DNA of 43,570 nt, from the NCBI RefSeq assembly GCF_036860675.1, contig NZ_JAYKGK010000016.1, forward strand, positions 1 to 43,570, written 5' to 3'. Origin of the DNA: Rosettibacter primus. Lineage in GTDB: Bacteria > Bacteroidota > Ignavibacteria > Ignavibacteriales > Melioribacteraceae. The notes under the pieces are model-generated. The model saw nothing but the letters and a program-made list of their open reading frames with translations, made no database searches and had not been told where the DNA came from. Below, one piece after another: positions 1 through 7,545 of the stretch. How positions within the stretch are numbered: the stretch's first letter is position 1; each line of letters starts with the position of its first letter. A program made the position numbers and the translations under genes.

Positions 1-11
1 CAACTAATAAG

Positions 12-42
12 AATCCTGCATATCAAGCAGGATTTTTTGTTT
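12..42 (+). terminator. Rho-independent terminator of a gene left of the window
   Basis: Perfect 8-bp stem AATCCTGC (12-19) with GCAGGATT (27-34), 7-nt loop, followed directly by a T-rich run. It probably ends transcription of a gene or RNA lying left of position 1. Confidence 0.75.
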
Positions 43-62
43 CTAAATTTACATTAAAAGCC

Positions 63-128
63 TTTTAATCATTAGGGTCGGTGTCCCTCCAAAGGCGAGT
101 AAATTCGAGCCCGCCCGCGCTCACTTAA
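63..128 (+). other. GC-rich tRNA-3'-end-like remnant
   Basis: This GC-rich patch stands out in very AT-rich surroundings. It contains TTCGAGCCCGCC and then CGCGCTCAC, which resembles the T-loop, T-stem and acceptor 3' strand of a tRNA of the Leu/Ser class, and a strong hairpin follows. No matching 5' acceptor strand (GTGAGCG) and no D or anticodon arm is present. The expected T-stem partner is also disrupted: GGCG can pair with CGCC, but the loop is far too long. I read it as a decayed tRNA or the 3' tRNA piece left by an integration event. This is weakly supported. Confidence 0.25.
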
Positions 129-129
129 T

Positions 130-172
130 AAAGCCTTGTAAGACTATAACTTACAAGGCTTTTAAGTTTTTA
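130..172 (+). terminator. Strong hairpin terminator
   Basis: Perfect 13-bp stem AAAGCCTTGTAAG (130-142) with CTTACAAGGCTTT (150-162), 7-nt loop, T-rich tail to about 172. Hairpins of this kind commonly follow tRNA genes in this group, which fits the tRNA-like remnant just before it. Confidence 0.75.
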
Positions 173-999
173 GAATCTATCCTTTTGGAAAAAGCAATTT
201 CACTAAAGTAGAAACTCCTATAGCAATATTAAAAGCATTAACCACAGTGAGTTTGAATTCATCAATGCTTTGTATCAAATATAAATACCAATTTTATCCG
301 TGATGTTGTGAATAATAATGTACCCAAACCGTTATAACCTGATACAAACTATTGATATATTCAAGCAAGAAATACATTTCAAATTTAATGATGAAGATGC
401 ACAATTTAATTTAGAGTAACAAATTATGTTTAAGGTGCGAAGAATCCAGTATAGAACAGTATACGATTTTTAAAAACAACAAGTTAGTAAACAAACTGCA
501 TAAATTTTACTTACCAATGATGGGAATTCATCTAAGAGGTAATAACTTAGCAGCGAAAAATTATTGGCATTCCATTTTTAGACTGTTGATAAAGTTGCGA
601 TTTCGTTAACGGTGCAAAAAATGAAACAATCGAAAATTTGAATTTTTTATTAAATTCTTTATTACTTTTCATAAAATCGATCATAAATATTAATTATATT
701 ATGTTTTGTTGAAGCTTTCTAATTAATTTTGAAATCAAATTTTCGCATTTATCACATAAAATTTTAAAATAAGAAAAAGAAAAATGTTGTTCTTATACTA
801 ATCGAATTAGGAACCCTTAGAATAAATTAAATTACAGGTGAAACAACAGAAATAATTATAGAAAAATTTATAATATAAAGTAAATGAAAATGATAAAATT
901 TTTGACTAGAGGTGATGAGATTACAATTCAAATTAGTTTCATTAGCAAGAAGAAATGATAAAGTTTATAAATTAAATTCACAAACTAGAAAGGGGAATC
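173..999. other. Gene-free, decayed region
   Basis: No intact reading frame here carries recognisable protein sequence. One open stretch (415-609, plus, no start codon near its head) reads like genuine protein (..YLPMMGIHLRGNN..YWHSIFRLL..). A second stretch continues in another frame at 596-712 (..NGAKNETIENLNFLL..). This pattern suggests an old gene broken by a frameshift, family unknown. The last part (about 970-999) holds the ribosome-binding site of the antiporter gene. Confidence 0.4.
415..712 (+). pseudogene. Possible frameshifted gene remnant, family unknown
   Basis: Two adjoining open stretches lie in different frames: 415-609, about 64 codons ending in TAA, and 596-712, ending in TGA. 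The first has balanced, protein-like composition with in-frame ATGs only at 517 and 520. The second follows at the point where the first stops. I cannot name the family. Chance open frames are an alternative, since this AT-rich DNA has few long spurious ORFs but many short ones. Confidence 0.25.
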
Positions 1000-1935
1000 G
1001 TGGAAATATTTTTCTTACTGTTCTTTGGACTTTTACTTCTGTTTATTGGTGGTGAACTTCTTGTAAGAGGTTCTTCTTCGTTAGCATTGGGTTTAGGATT
1101 AACTCCTTTAGTAGTTGGACTAACTGTAGTTGCATTTGGAACTAGTAGTCCTGAACTTGTTGTAAGTATACAAGCTGCATTAAAAGGCAATAGTGCTATA
1201 TCTATTGGAAATGTAGTAGGTTCAAATATCGCAAATATTGCATTGATATTAGGACTATCTGCAATCATTAAACCAGTTATTGTTCAATCTTCTGCTGTTA
1301 AACGTGAAATACCATTTATGATTTTTGTAAGTTTAATTTTTACAATATTTGTAATTTCAGGACACATTTCCTTTATCTCTGGATTGACATTTATTTTACT
1401 TCTTATTCTTTATATAGTTATTTCAATTTATCTTTCTAAAAAGGATAATCAAAATGAATTAGCAGAAGCGGTTAAAATTAAATACTCAGTTTTCATTTCT
1501 GTTTTATTTGTAATATTTGGATTATTAGGTTTAGTTTTTGGTTCAGACTTATTTATACTGGGTTCCATCAAATTAGCAAGATTATTAGGTGCAAGTGAAT
1601 TTATTATTGGATTAACTGTTGTTGCAGTTGGTACAAGTCTACCTGAACTTGTTACTTCAATAGTTGCTGCGATAAAGAATGAATCTGATATTTTGGTTGG
1701 TAATATAGTGGGTTCGAATATTTTTAATATCCTCGCTATTATTGGAATATCTGCGGTTATTACTTCAATTAATCTAAATCAGATTAATATTATTGACACC
1801 GCAGTTATGTTGTTTTTCAGCATTATAATTTTTCCAATGGGTTTCTTAAAGAAAAATATCTCAAGATTAGAGGGTTTTTTATTGTTTTTAGGATATATCT
1901 CTTATATTATTTACTTAGTTAAATTTAGTAATTAA
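1000..1935 (+). CDS. CaCA-family Ca2+/Na+ (or H+) antiporter, YrbG-like
   Basis: Inner-membrane cation exchanger of 311 residues, the normal length for the bacterial YrbG branch of the CaCA superfamily, which exports Ca2+ against Na+ or H+. The two inverted alpha-repeats that form the ion path are clear. Repeat 1 has GTSSPELVVS (47-56) and GNVVGSNIANI (70-80). Repeat 2 has GTSLPELVTS (211-220) and GNIVGSNIFNI (234-244). About ten hydrophobic segments surround them, with a charged cytoplasmic loop near 145-162. The start is GTG at 1000, supported by the purine-rich AGAAAGGGGA at 987-996. The gene stands alone, and the next gene is convergent. The ion pair cannot be settled from sequence. Confidence 0.92.
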   Translation: MEIFFLLFFGLLLLFIGGELLVRGSSSLALGLGLTPLVVGLTVVAFGTSSPELVVSIQAALKGNSAISIGNVVGSNIANIALILGLSAIIKPVIVQSSAVKREIPFMIFVSLIFTIFVISGHISFISGLTFILLLILYIVISIYLSKKDNQNELAEAVKIKYSVFISVLFVIFGLLGLVFGSDLFILGSIKLARLLGASEFIIGLTVVAVGTSLPELVTSIVAAIKNESDILVGNIVGSNIFNILAIIGISAVITSINLNQINIIDTAVMLFFSIIIFPMGFLKKNISRLEGFLLFLGYISYIIYLVKFSN

Positions 1936-2390
1936 AATCTGTTTAACTTTAGTTTTCAATATAGAACGATAAATATACTAAACAGCTAAACATATCAAAA
2001 AAATATGTTTATAAGTTTGTTCATTAAATAAAAAATAAATTTCCTTAAATTATGTTAAGTCCAAAATATCATTGAAAGAGGCATTCCTGAATATCTCCCA
2101 ATACTTGATAAAATTTTTTACTAAATTTCGATTGAAATAGAAAACAAAAATTTGAACGCTTTAATTATTTGAGATTGATACGTGAATTTTGATGATACAA
2201 ATAAACAGATTTACTTTTATAATATTGATTGGGAAAGAATCACTTCTCTTTTAGAAAATTCTATTGTTTCATTAAATCATTTTAGATTTATAATTCAGTT
2301 ATTATGTGACTATTTAAGGGGTTGTCTTATGCATAATTTTATTTTGTTTGATAAGTATTTTTTTTCGACAACCCCCTCAATATTAAATCA
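1936..2390. other. Non-coding stretch between convergent genes
   Basis: Holds a 9-bp AT-rich hairpin (TAAACATAT 1987-1995 with ATATGTTTA 2003-2011) that could weakly terminate the antiporter transcript, and a longer inverted repeat at 2318-2375 described separately. The 80-codon open frame from a GTG at 2182 has no ribosome-binding site and no protein-like second half, so I do not call it a gene. Confidence 0.5.
2318..2375 (-). terminator. Inverted repeat downstream of the cytochrome gene
   Basis: GGGGTTGTC (2318-2326) pairs perfectly with GACAACCCC (2367-2375). A short inner CTTAT/ATAAG pair (2326-2330 with 2351-2355) narrows the loop. It lies 15 bp past the stop of the minus-strand cytochrome gene, so it is best read as that operon's 3' RNA structure. 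The large interior loop makes a classical Rho-independent terminator doubtful. Confidence 0.4.
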
Positions 2391-3512
2391 TTATTTCAAT
2401 AAGTTCATCTTTCTTGTAAATTGATATTGACCTGCTGTCATTCGAGCAAAGTAAATTCCACTTGAAACTCTATTACCAGAATTATCCGTTCCGTTCCATT
2501 CTACTGTATATTTCCCCGGATTTAATATATCATAATCAATTAATCTTTTTACTTCTCTTCCCATCAAGTCATAAACTATAATTGAAACTTTTTCAGTTCT
2601 TGGAACAGAAAACTGAATTTTAGTAGATGGATTGAATGGATTAGGATAATTTTGCTCAAGATGAAAATCACTTGGAATTTCTCCGCTTACTTCAATTAAT
2701 CCTGATACATTGTGAGGATCACCGTGACATGGTTCACAGTTCATTTGAGTCATTACATTATTAAATGCAGCTGTTCCATGACATCCCTGACATTGTGTAA
2801 CATAAGGATGAGTAACATAAGTTGATTTAAATGTTTGAGCAAAGAAGGCATTCAATATTTCTGCTGTTTTAGCTGCAATATCACCAGAAAGTCGAGCACA
2901 TCTTTCTTTTCTTTCTGTATCACTTACTTTCTTTTTTGCTATATTACACCACTGAGAAACAGAGGCATGGCAGAGAACACTACCACTTACACTTTGAGGC
3001 AACACATCGTTATATTTTTTGTCAATATATTTTCCATCAATAGCAGCTTGATTTGCTGCATTGGTAGGTAAAGCTTCTGAACATGCCCAGCCCCAAATTT
3101 CATTAATTAATTTTCCAGAATCAGCTTTAGATGTAACAAGACTAATTACAGCAGCAGCTCCATTTACAGCTCCACATAATGTTCCCCAACCATTTCCACC
3201 GCCTCTACCAAATAACATTACCTCGATTGGCATTGAATTCCATGGGTCACCTATTTTTTCTCTTAATGCTTCTACAAATGCACCAAAAACTCCAGATGCA
3301 CAATCCTTATCACTCCAATATAAATGATGAGCTCTAATTCTAACATCTTCAGGATCTAAAGCTTGATAAGGCCAGGGCCAAGTGAAATCCTTAGGGCTTG
3401 CCAATATTTTGCCTCCAGCAAGAGCATTCAATCCAATTACTCCTGCCATTGCTCCAACTGCATACTTTGAAGTATTCGTTAAAAATTCTTTTCTTGTAAT
3501 TTCTTTCGACAT
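2391..3512 (-). CDS. Split-Soret-like dihaem cytochrome c with type IX secretion tail
   Basis: 373 residues. The N-terminus has a Tat-like leader (TRKEF at 6-10, then a hydrophobic run 18-38), with RK where RR is usual. The mature part begins with WPWPY (45-49). It then matches the C_GCAxxG_C_C / split-Soret cytochrome c family: KDCASGVFGAF (69-79), GWGTLCGAVNGAAA (108-121), and further cysteines at 144, 181, 189 and 205. Two CxxCH haem c sites follow, CQGCH (241-245) and CEPCH (259-263). The last 90 residues form a type IX secretion sorting domain: FHLEQNYPNPFNPST at 283-297 and SGIYFARM near 351-358. It is the second gene of a sigma54-controlled unit, 21 bp after the TPR gene. The role is presumably a redox protein at or outside the outer membrane. 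Family recognition is firm, the electron partner unknown. Confidence 0.82.
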   Translation of the reverse strand: MSKEITRKEFLTNTSKYAVGAMAGVIGLNALAGGKILASPKDFTWPWPYQALDPEDVRIRAHHLYWSDKDCASGVFGAFVEALREKIGDPWNSMPIEVMLFGRGGGNGWGTLCGAVNGAAAVISLVTSKADSGKLINEIWGWACSEALPTNAANQAAIDGKYIDKKYNDVLPQSVSGSVLCHASVSQWCNIAKKKVSDTERKERCARLSGDIAAKTAEILNAFFAQTFKSTYVTHPYVTQCQGCHGTAAFNNVMTQMNCEPCHGDPHNVSGLIEVSGEIPSDFHLEQNYPNPFNPSTKIQFSVPRTEKVSIIVYDLMGREVKRLIDYDILNPGKYTVEWNGTDNSGNRVSSGIYFARMTAGQYQFTRKMNLLK

Positions 3513-3533
3513 ATTATTTTCTCCTATTTAGTT

Positions 3534-3968
3534 CTACTTTAGTCTTGATTTAATTTTACTTATAACGGAAGGAATTCTTTTATCTTCAGCATTTAAGTTG
3601 TAGGCTTTTTCAAAATATTGGACTGACTTTTCTCCATTACAGTATAGCCATAAAATTCCAAGTTCTAAAGACAAATCATATTCGCTTAAATATTCTGGTT
3701 TTTCATTCTCTATTTTTTTTACTAAATCAGGGCAGGGACAGTCTTCGGTTTCTGGATTTGTATTAATTATGAAATCAATGTCTTCTTTCACAAGTGAATA
3801 AAATAAATCCATGGCTTTTTCAAGTTCATTAACCTGAGTGTAACATATTATTAATTTCTTTTTAACACGCTTGTTATCTGGATATAATAATAAATAATTT
3901 TCCAGCTCTTCTTTTGCAGAAGGATAATCTCTTGTAAGAAAATGATAATTTCCTAACATAATGTTCAT
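3534..3968 (-). CDS. Small TPR-repeat protein, first gene of the cytochrome unit
   Basis: 144 residues made of paired helices with tetratricopeptide spacing: residues 5-35 (..DYPSAKEELENYLLLYPDN), about 38-60, and a C-terminal pair with the typical SVQYFEKAYNLNAEDKR. A CPCPDL motif lies in the middle (about 98-103). No signal peptide or membrane span, so probably a cytoplasmic or scaffold protein. It precedes the cytochrome gene by 21 bp, so they are co-transcribed. The sigma54 promoter puts the transcription start at about 3969, directly against this ATG. The message would then be leaderless, or translation starts at Met4 (3959) or later. No ribosome-binding site is visible. The function is unknown; help in maturation or export of the cytochrome is only inferred. 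Confidence 0.7.
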   Translation of the reverse strand: MNIMLGNYHFLTRDYPSAKEELENYLLLYPDNKRVKKKLIICYTQVNELEKAMDLFYSLVKEDIDFIINTNPETEDCPCPDLVKKIENEKPEYLSEYDLSLELGILWLYCNGEKSVQYFEKAYNLNAEDKRIPSVISKIKSRLK

Positions 3969-3982
3969 GCTATTTCAATAGC
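3969..3982. promoter_or_regulatory. 14-bp palindrome over the -12 element and start site
   Basis: GCTATT-TC-AATAGC is a perfect inverted repeat. It covers the GC of the -12 box and runs to the predicted transcription start. It could be a repressor site or a start-site structure. It may also be coincidence, as it is short and AT-rich. Confidence 0.35.
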
Positions 3983-3995
3983 AAAATTATTGCCA
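3981..3995 (-). promoter_or_regulatory. Sigma54 (-24/-12) promoter
   Basis: Read on the minus strand the site is TGGCAATAATTTTGC, against the sigma54 consensus TGGCAC-N5-TTGC. GG and GC are exactly 12 bp apart as required. The start would fall near 3969. A sigma54 activator gene directly upstream and two matching inverted repeats at enhancer distance make this much stronger than the match alone. Confidence 0.8.
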
Positions 3996-4082
3996 GAGAA
4001 TTAAAAATTTTGTCAGTTTACTATTTGAAATTTTTCTTTTTTTGCAGGAAAATTTTACATAAATATGGTGGGCAAATAAATC

Positions 4083-4100
4083 GTTGCATAAATTTGCAAC
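4083..4100. promoter_or_regulatory. Upstream activator site 1
   Basis: GTTGCA-N6-TGCAAC, a perfect inverted repeat centred about 122 bp upstream of the predicted start at 3969. This is a usual distance for enhancers bound by NtrC-type activators. The half-site is shared with site 2. It is probably bound by the Fis-type helix-turn-helix of the activator encoded at 4167-5489. Confidence 0.65.
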
Positions 4101-4150
4101 AGTATTTTACAATTTATTTAATCACAAATAATTATCAGCATAAAATAATC

Positions 4151-4166
4151 TGTTGCAAATGCAACA
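4151..4166. promoter_or_regulatory. Upstream activator site 2
   Basis: TGTTGCA-AA-TGCAACA, a perfect 7-2-7 inverted repeat centred about 190 bp upstream of the predicted start, ending one base before the activator gene's stop codon. It shares the GTTGCA/TGCAAC half-sites with site 1, but with a 2-bp instead of 6-bp spacer, so the two sites are not equivalent in geometry. Confidence 0.6.
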
Positions 4167-5489
4167 TTAATTTTGTCTAATTTTTTTCAGCCATCGCCAT
4201 AATGTAGAACGGTTAACCCCTAAGATTTCTGCTACTTTTGATTTATTCCATTTATAGGTTTCAAGCAATCGGATTAATTCAGAAGTGCTAATTTTTTTGG
4301 TCTTTAATAATTTTTCCATGCAGATTTCATTTGAAGAAAAATTTCTTATTTGCTCAGGAAGACAGCACGGAGTCAGCAAATGTTCTTTTTTAGATCTTAT
4401 TACAGCATATTCAATAGCATTTTCGAGTTCTCTTATATTCCCGGGCCAATTGTAACTCATTAAAATATCAAGAGCGGTTTTATCGATATCAAGAATATCT
4501 TTTTGATAAATCAAATTAAATTTTTTGATAAAATATTTTATGAGATAAGGAATATCTTCTTTCCGTTCTCTAAGTGGGGGCAGTTCAATTGGAATAACAT
4601 TTAATCTGTAATAAAGGTCCTCACGAAATTTTCCTTCTGCAATTGCATCTTTAATTTTAACATTAGTAGCTGCAATAATTCGAACATCTACATGCCGTGT
4701 GATTGATTCTCCTAATCTTTCAAAGGTTCCATTTTGAATTACCCTTAATAATTGTGATTGGGTTTGAAGAGGCATTTCAGCAATTTCATCAAGAAAGATT
4801 GTACCTTTGTCTGCTAGTTCGAATCTACCAACACGGTCTTTGACTGCATCTGTAAATGCACCTTTTGTATGACCAAATAGTTCGCTTGCAAGTAATGTAG
4901 GAGGCAAAACTGCACAGTTAACTTTAATATATTTTTCATTTTTCCTTTTGCTTGTCATTTGAATTGCATCGGCAATCATCTCTTTGCCTGTTCCTGTCTC
5001 GCCCTGAATCAAAACATTTGCATCTGTATAAGCAATTTCATGAATTAAATTAAAGATATTTATCATTGAACGAGTGTTGCCAACGATACCATAAAAATGT
5101 TCATCACTTCTTGCGCTTTCTCTTTCATTTATATAAGTCGAAATATCTCTAAAAGAAATTACTCCACCCGATGGTTCTCCTTTTTCATTTTTTATTACTG
5201 AAGCACTTAACCTGACAAATTTAATTGTATTATCTTTTATTCTTAACTTTGTTCTTAAGTCAAATATATTTTCACCAAACTTTAAAGCTCTTGCAATAGG
5301 ACAATTCCCATAACATAAATCTGATTGAAAAATATTTTTGCAGAATTTCCCAATTACTTCTTCACTCTTAAAACCCGTTATCTTTTCAGCAGATTTATTA
5401 AAAAAATTTATCTTAAAATTTTCATCTACTGTAAAAATTCCATCAGCTATCGAATTTAGTATATTGTTTTTTAAGTCTTCACTACTCAT
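4167..5489 (-). CDS. Sigma54-dependent activator, PAS / AAA+ / Fis
   Basis: 440 residues. A PAS sensor domain (about 5-120) holds three closely spaced cysteines, C50, C59 and C63 (GKFC..SDLCYGNCPI). This arrangement is seen in PAS-type sigma54 regulators and may sense redox state or hold a metal centre. The AAA+ domain has Walker A GETGTGKE (163-170), the sigma54-contact loop GAFTDA (210-215, D where the textbook motif has G), Walker B FLDEIAEMP (232-240), arginine-finger region REDLYYRLNVI (289-299) and sensor II WPGNIREL (348-355). The C-terminal helix-turn-helix is about 404-438. There is no receiver domain, so the signal enters through PAS. It lies directly upstream of the sigma54 promoter and its two enhancer sites, so its target is very probably the TPR-cytochrome unit. 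Confidence 0.92.
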   Translation of the reverse strand: MSSEDLKNNILNSIADGIFTVDENFKINFFNKSAEKITGFKSEEVIGKFCKNIFQSDLCYGNCPIARALKFGENIFDLRTKLRIKDNTIKFVRLSASVIKNEKGEPSGGVISFRDISTYINERESARSDEHFYGIVGNTRSMINIFNLIHEIAYTDANVLIQGETGTGKEMIADAIQMTSKRKNEKYIKVNCAVLPPTLLASELFGHTKGAFTDAVKDRVGRFELADKGTIFLDEIAEMPLQTQSQLLRVIQNGTFERLGESITRHVDVRIIAATNVKIKDAIAEGKFREDLYYRLNVIPIELPPLRERKEDIPYLIKYFIKKFNLIYQKDILDIDKTALDILMSYNWPGNIRELENAIEYAVIRSKKEHLLTPCCLPEQIRNFSSNEICMEKLLKTKKISTSELIRLLETYKWNKSKVAEILGVNRSTLWRWLKKIRQN

Positions 5490-5752
5490 ATCAATAATTC
5501 TTTTTGATTTTCACATATAAAAATAATAAAAAGATATTGATAGCCGAAATACGGGATAAAAAATTCTAAACGTTAAAGAATTACAAAGTCTATTTTAAGT
5601 CTGCTTTAGTTAAAAGAAAAATTTCAGAAAATATTCATAACGAAAAGGATGTGAGACTTAAAATCCCTCTCTTTTTAAGAGATTTAGGGAGATTTTTTAC
5701 AATAAATGATATCATAGACAAGAAAGAAAAATTTAGAAATGTAAATTTTTTA

Positions 5753-5840
5753 AGCTTCTTCGTCACTCGCCATTGACGAGTTCCTCAGAATGACAGAATA
5801 AAAGTCATTCTGAATGAAGCGAAGCTGAATGAAGAATCTC
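5753..5840. repeat. Intergenic hairpin repeat, copy A
   Basis: Contains nested inverted repeats: AGCTTC (5753-5758) with GAAGCT (5821-5826), ACTCG (5765-5769) with CGAGT (5777-5781), and CAGAATGAC (5786-5794) with GTCATTCTG (5804-5812). The TTCTTCGTC and AGAATGACAGAA blocks recur in copy B. This is the pattern of short dispersed non-autonomous repeats found between genes in this bacterial group. Genome copy number cannot be seen here. Confidence 0.55.
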
Positions 5841-5864
5841 TTTTGAAAAGTAAATTTATTTTTT

Positions 5865-5929
5865 AGTTTCTTCGTCGACAACCGTTGGTTGTTTTCTAAG
5901 AATGACAGAAAAGTAGAATTTTCATTCTT
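5865..5929. repeat. Intergenic hairpin repeat, copy B
   Basis: Starts with TTTCTTCGTC as in copy A. A different hairpin ACAACC (5878-5883) with GGTTGT (5887-5892) takes the place of the ACTCG one. It then shares AGAATGACAGAA and closes with AAGAATGA (5898-5905) pairing TCATTCTT (5922-5929). Same layout as copy A with compensating changes in the first stem, which suggests the fold is kept. Confidence 0.5.
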
Positions 5930-5986
5930 GCTGTTATTGCATTACAATGGAGGAATTAGACAATATTAATAATCAATGAATTCATG

Positions 5987-6004
5987 CCTGCCCATTAAGG
6001 CAGG
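5987..6004. repeat. Short GC hairpin
   Basis: CCTGCC (5987-5992) pairs with GGCAGG (5999-6004) over a 6-nt loop. It is flanked at a distance by AATGAAT/ATTCATT. It could be a further dispersed repeat unit. No T-run follows, so it is unlikely to be a terminator. Confidence 0.4.
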
Positions 6005-6191
6005 TTTATACTGGAATCATTCATTGAATTTTTCTTAAGTTTCCATATATCAAAAGGTTTGAAGCTCCCCAAAAAATACTACCTAATTCTTAATTGTCTA
6101 AATAAATAAATCCTGATTTATAAAAACATATTCTTGCAATTTATCTTTTTTCTTTTCTTATTGTATTAATAATTCATGTGGAATTATTAAT

Positions 6192-7511
6192 ATGATAAAA
6201 GAATATTTCCAGTTCGAAAAATACAATACTGATTTCAAGACAGAAGTAATAGCAGGCTTAACAACATTTTTAGCATCAATGTATATTATTGTTGTTAATC
6301 CTTCTATACTATCATCCGCAGGAATGCCCTTTGAAGGGGTTCTTACAGCTACAATTTTAGTTAGTGCATTTAGCAGCATCATGATGGGGATTTATGCAAA
6401 GAATCCAATTTTAATTGCTCCAGGAATGGGAATAAACGCTTTCTTTGCTTACTCAATAGTTTTAGGAATGGGTATCAGGTGGGAAGTTGCACTTGGAACT
6501 GTATTTTGGTCAGGCATAATTTTTTTAGTTCTATCCATTTTGAATATAAGAACATTAATTCTAAAATCAATTCCAAAACAAATTAGATTTGGTATTTCAG
6601 CTGGCATAGGATTATTTATTACTTTTATTGGTTTTGTTAATGCTAAGTTTATTGTAAGTAATCCTGCTACAATTATTGGAATCGGTAAGTTAGATGCTGC
6701 AGTAATTACTTTTCTTATTGGTTTAATTATAACTTCTATTTTAGTGATAAAAAAAGTTAAAGGAGCTTTAATATTAGGAATTGTCATTACAACTTTTTTA
6801 TCTATTCCGATAGGTAGAATTTATGGTGATGCTTTTGCAAGTTTTGGCACATCAACATTAATTTCTTGGAAAGGTTTATTTGCGAATCCTGATTTCAGTC
6901 TTATTTTCAAACTCGATTTGATTGAATCAATAAAATTTTCCTTGTTCCCTGTAATTTTTGCTTTTCTTTTTACAGATATGTTTGATTCAATTGCCACTTT
7001 CATTGGAGTAGCAGAAGCTGGAAATTTACTTGATGAAAATGGTGAACCACTAAGAATAAAAGAATCTCTAATTGTTGATGCATTCTCAACAACAATTTCT
7101 GGATTATTTGGAACAAGTTCAGGAACCAGTTACATTGAATCAGCCGCAGGCGTTGAAGAGGGAGGAAAAACTGGTTTGACGGCTGTGATAGCTGGTCTTT
7201 TGTTTTTACCTTTTATGTTTTTCTCACCGCTAATTTCAATAGTTCCACCAATTGCAACTGCACCTGCATTAATTCTTGTCGGTGTCTTTATGATGAAACC
7301 AATTACTAAAATTAACTGGAATAACTTTGATGATTCTATTCCTGCTTTTCTTGGAATGATATTAATTCCATTAACTAACTCAATAACTCAAGGAATTATA
7401 TGGAGTTTTCTTTCTTGGACCTTAATAAAAATTTTTATCGGGAAAAAAGTAGAAGTGAGTTTAATGTTAATTATAATTGATTTGTTCGCAATCTTAGCAT
7501 TGGTAGTATGA
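6192..7511 (+). CDS. NCS2-family purine permease, AzgA type
   Basis: 439 residues with about 12-14 hydrophobic segments, the length of AzgA-type adenine/guanine/hypoxanthine:proton symporters. Typical features are the N-terminal EVIAGLTTFLASMYIIVVNP (17-36), GMGINAFFAYSIV (78-90), FTDMFDSIATFIGVAEAGNL (middle) and GTSSGTSYIESAAGV, which line the substrate site in this family, then the C-terminal LILVGVFMM. It imports purine bases. The AMP nucleosidase gene at 8041, which releases adenine, makes a purine-salvage setting plausible although on the other strand. The ATG start has only a weak ribosome-binding site. Substrate preference is not determined. Confidence 0.9.
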   Translation: MIKEYFQFEKYNTDFKTEVIAGLTTFLASMYIIVVNPSILSSAGMPFEGVLTATILVSAFSSIMMGIYAKNPILIAPGMGINAFFAYSIVLGMGIRWEVALGTVFWSGIIFLVLSILNIRTLILKSIPKQIRFGISAGIGLFITFIGFVNAKFIVSNPATIIGIGKLDAAVITFLIGLIITSILVIKKVKGALILGIVITTFLSIPIGRIYGDAFASFGTSTLISWKGLFANPDFSLIFKLDLIESIKFSLFPVIFAFLFTDMFDSIATFIGVAEAGNLLDENGEPLRIKESLIVDAFSTTISGLFGTSSGTSYIESAAGVEEGGKTGLTAVIAGLLFLPFMFFSPLISIVPPIATAPALILVGVFMMKPITKINWNNFDDSIPAFLGMILIPLTNSITQGIIWSFLSWTLIKIFIGKKVEVSLMLIIIDLFAILALVV

Positions 7512-7545
7512 ATTTAACAATAACTGAAAAAATTATACAGTTAAA

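Larger units (their letters stand above)
5490..6191. other. Non-coding region with hairpin repeats
   Basis: No gene is seen between these divergent genes. Contents: upstream DNA of the activator (to about 5540); a partly paired CCCTCTC/AGGGAG element near 5664-5700; two copies of a hairpin-rich repeat (5753-5840 and 5865-5929); a CCTGCC/GGCAGG hairpin at 5987-6004; then AT-rich leader DNA of the permease. I see no purine riboswitch ahead of the permease. Confidence 0.6.

Noticed and set aside
41..128. Complete tRNA gene
   Set aside because: No 5' acceptor strand matching CGCTCAC and no D or anticodon arm; only a 3'-like fragment.
978..1268. 96-codon minus-strand frame inside the antiporter gene
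   Set aside because: Antisense shadow of a well-supported gene with no promoter or ribosome-binding site.
2182..2424. 80-codon plus-strand open frame from a GTG
   Set aside because: No ribosome-binding site, the second half crosses the 2318-2375 inverted repeat and runs into the antisense of the cytochrome gene, and composition is not protein-like.
5940..6191. Purine riboswitch ahead of the AzgA permease
   Set aside because: No paired loop elements of the purine aptamer can be found in the leader.
7521..7543. TAACTG/CAGTTA hairpin as terminator between convergent genes
   Set aside because: Only six AT-rich base pairs with an 11-nt loop, too weak to claim.
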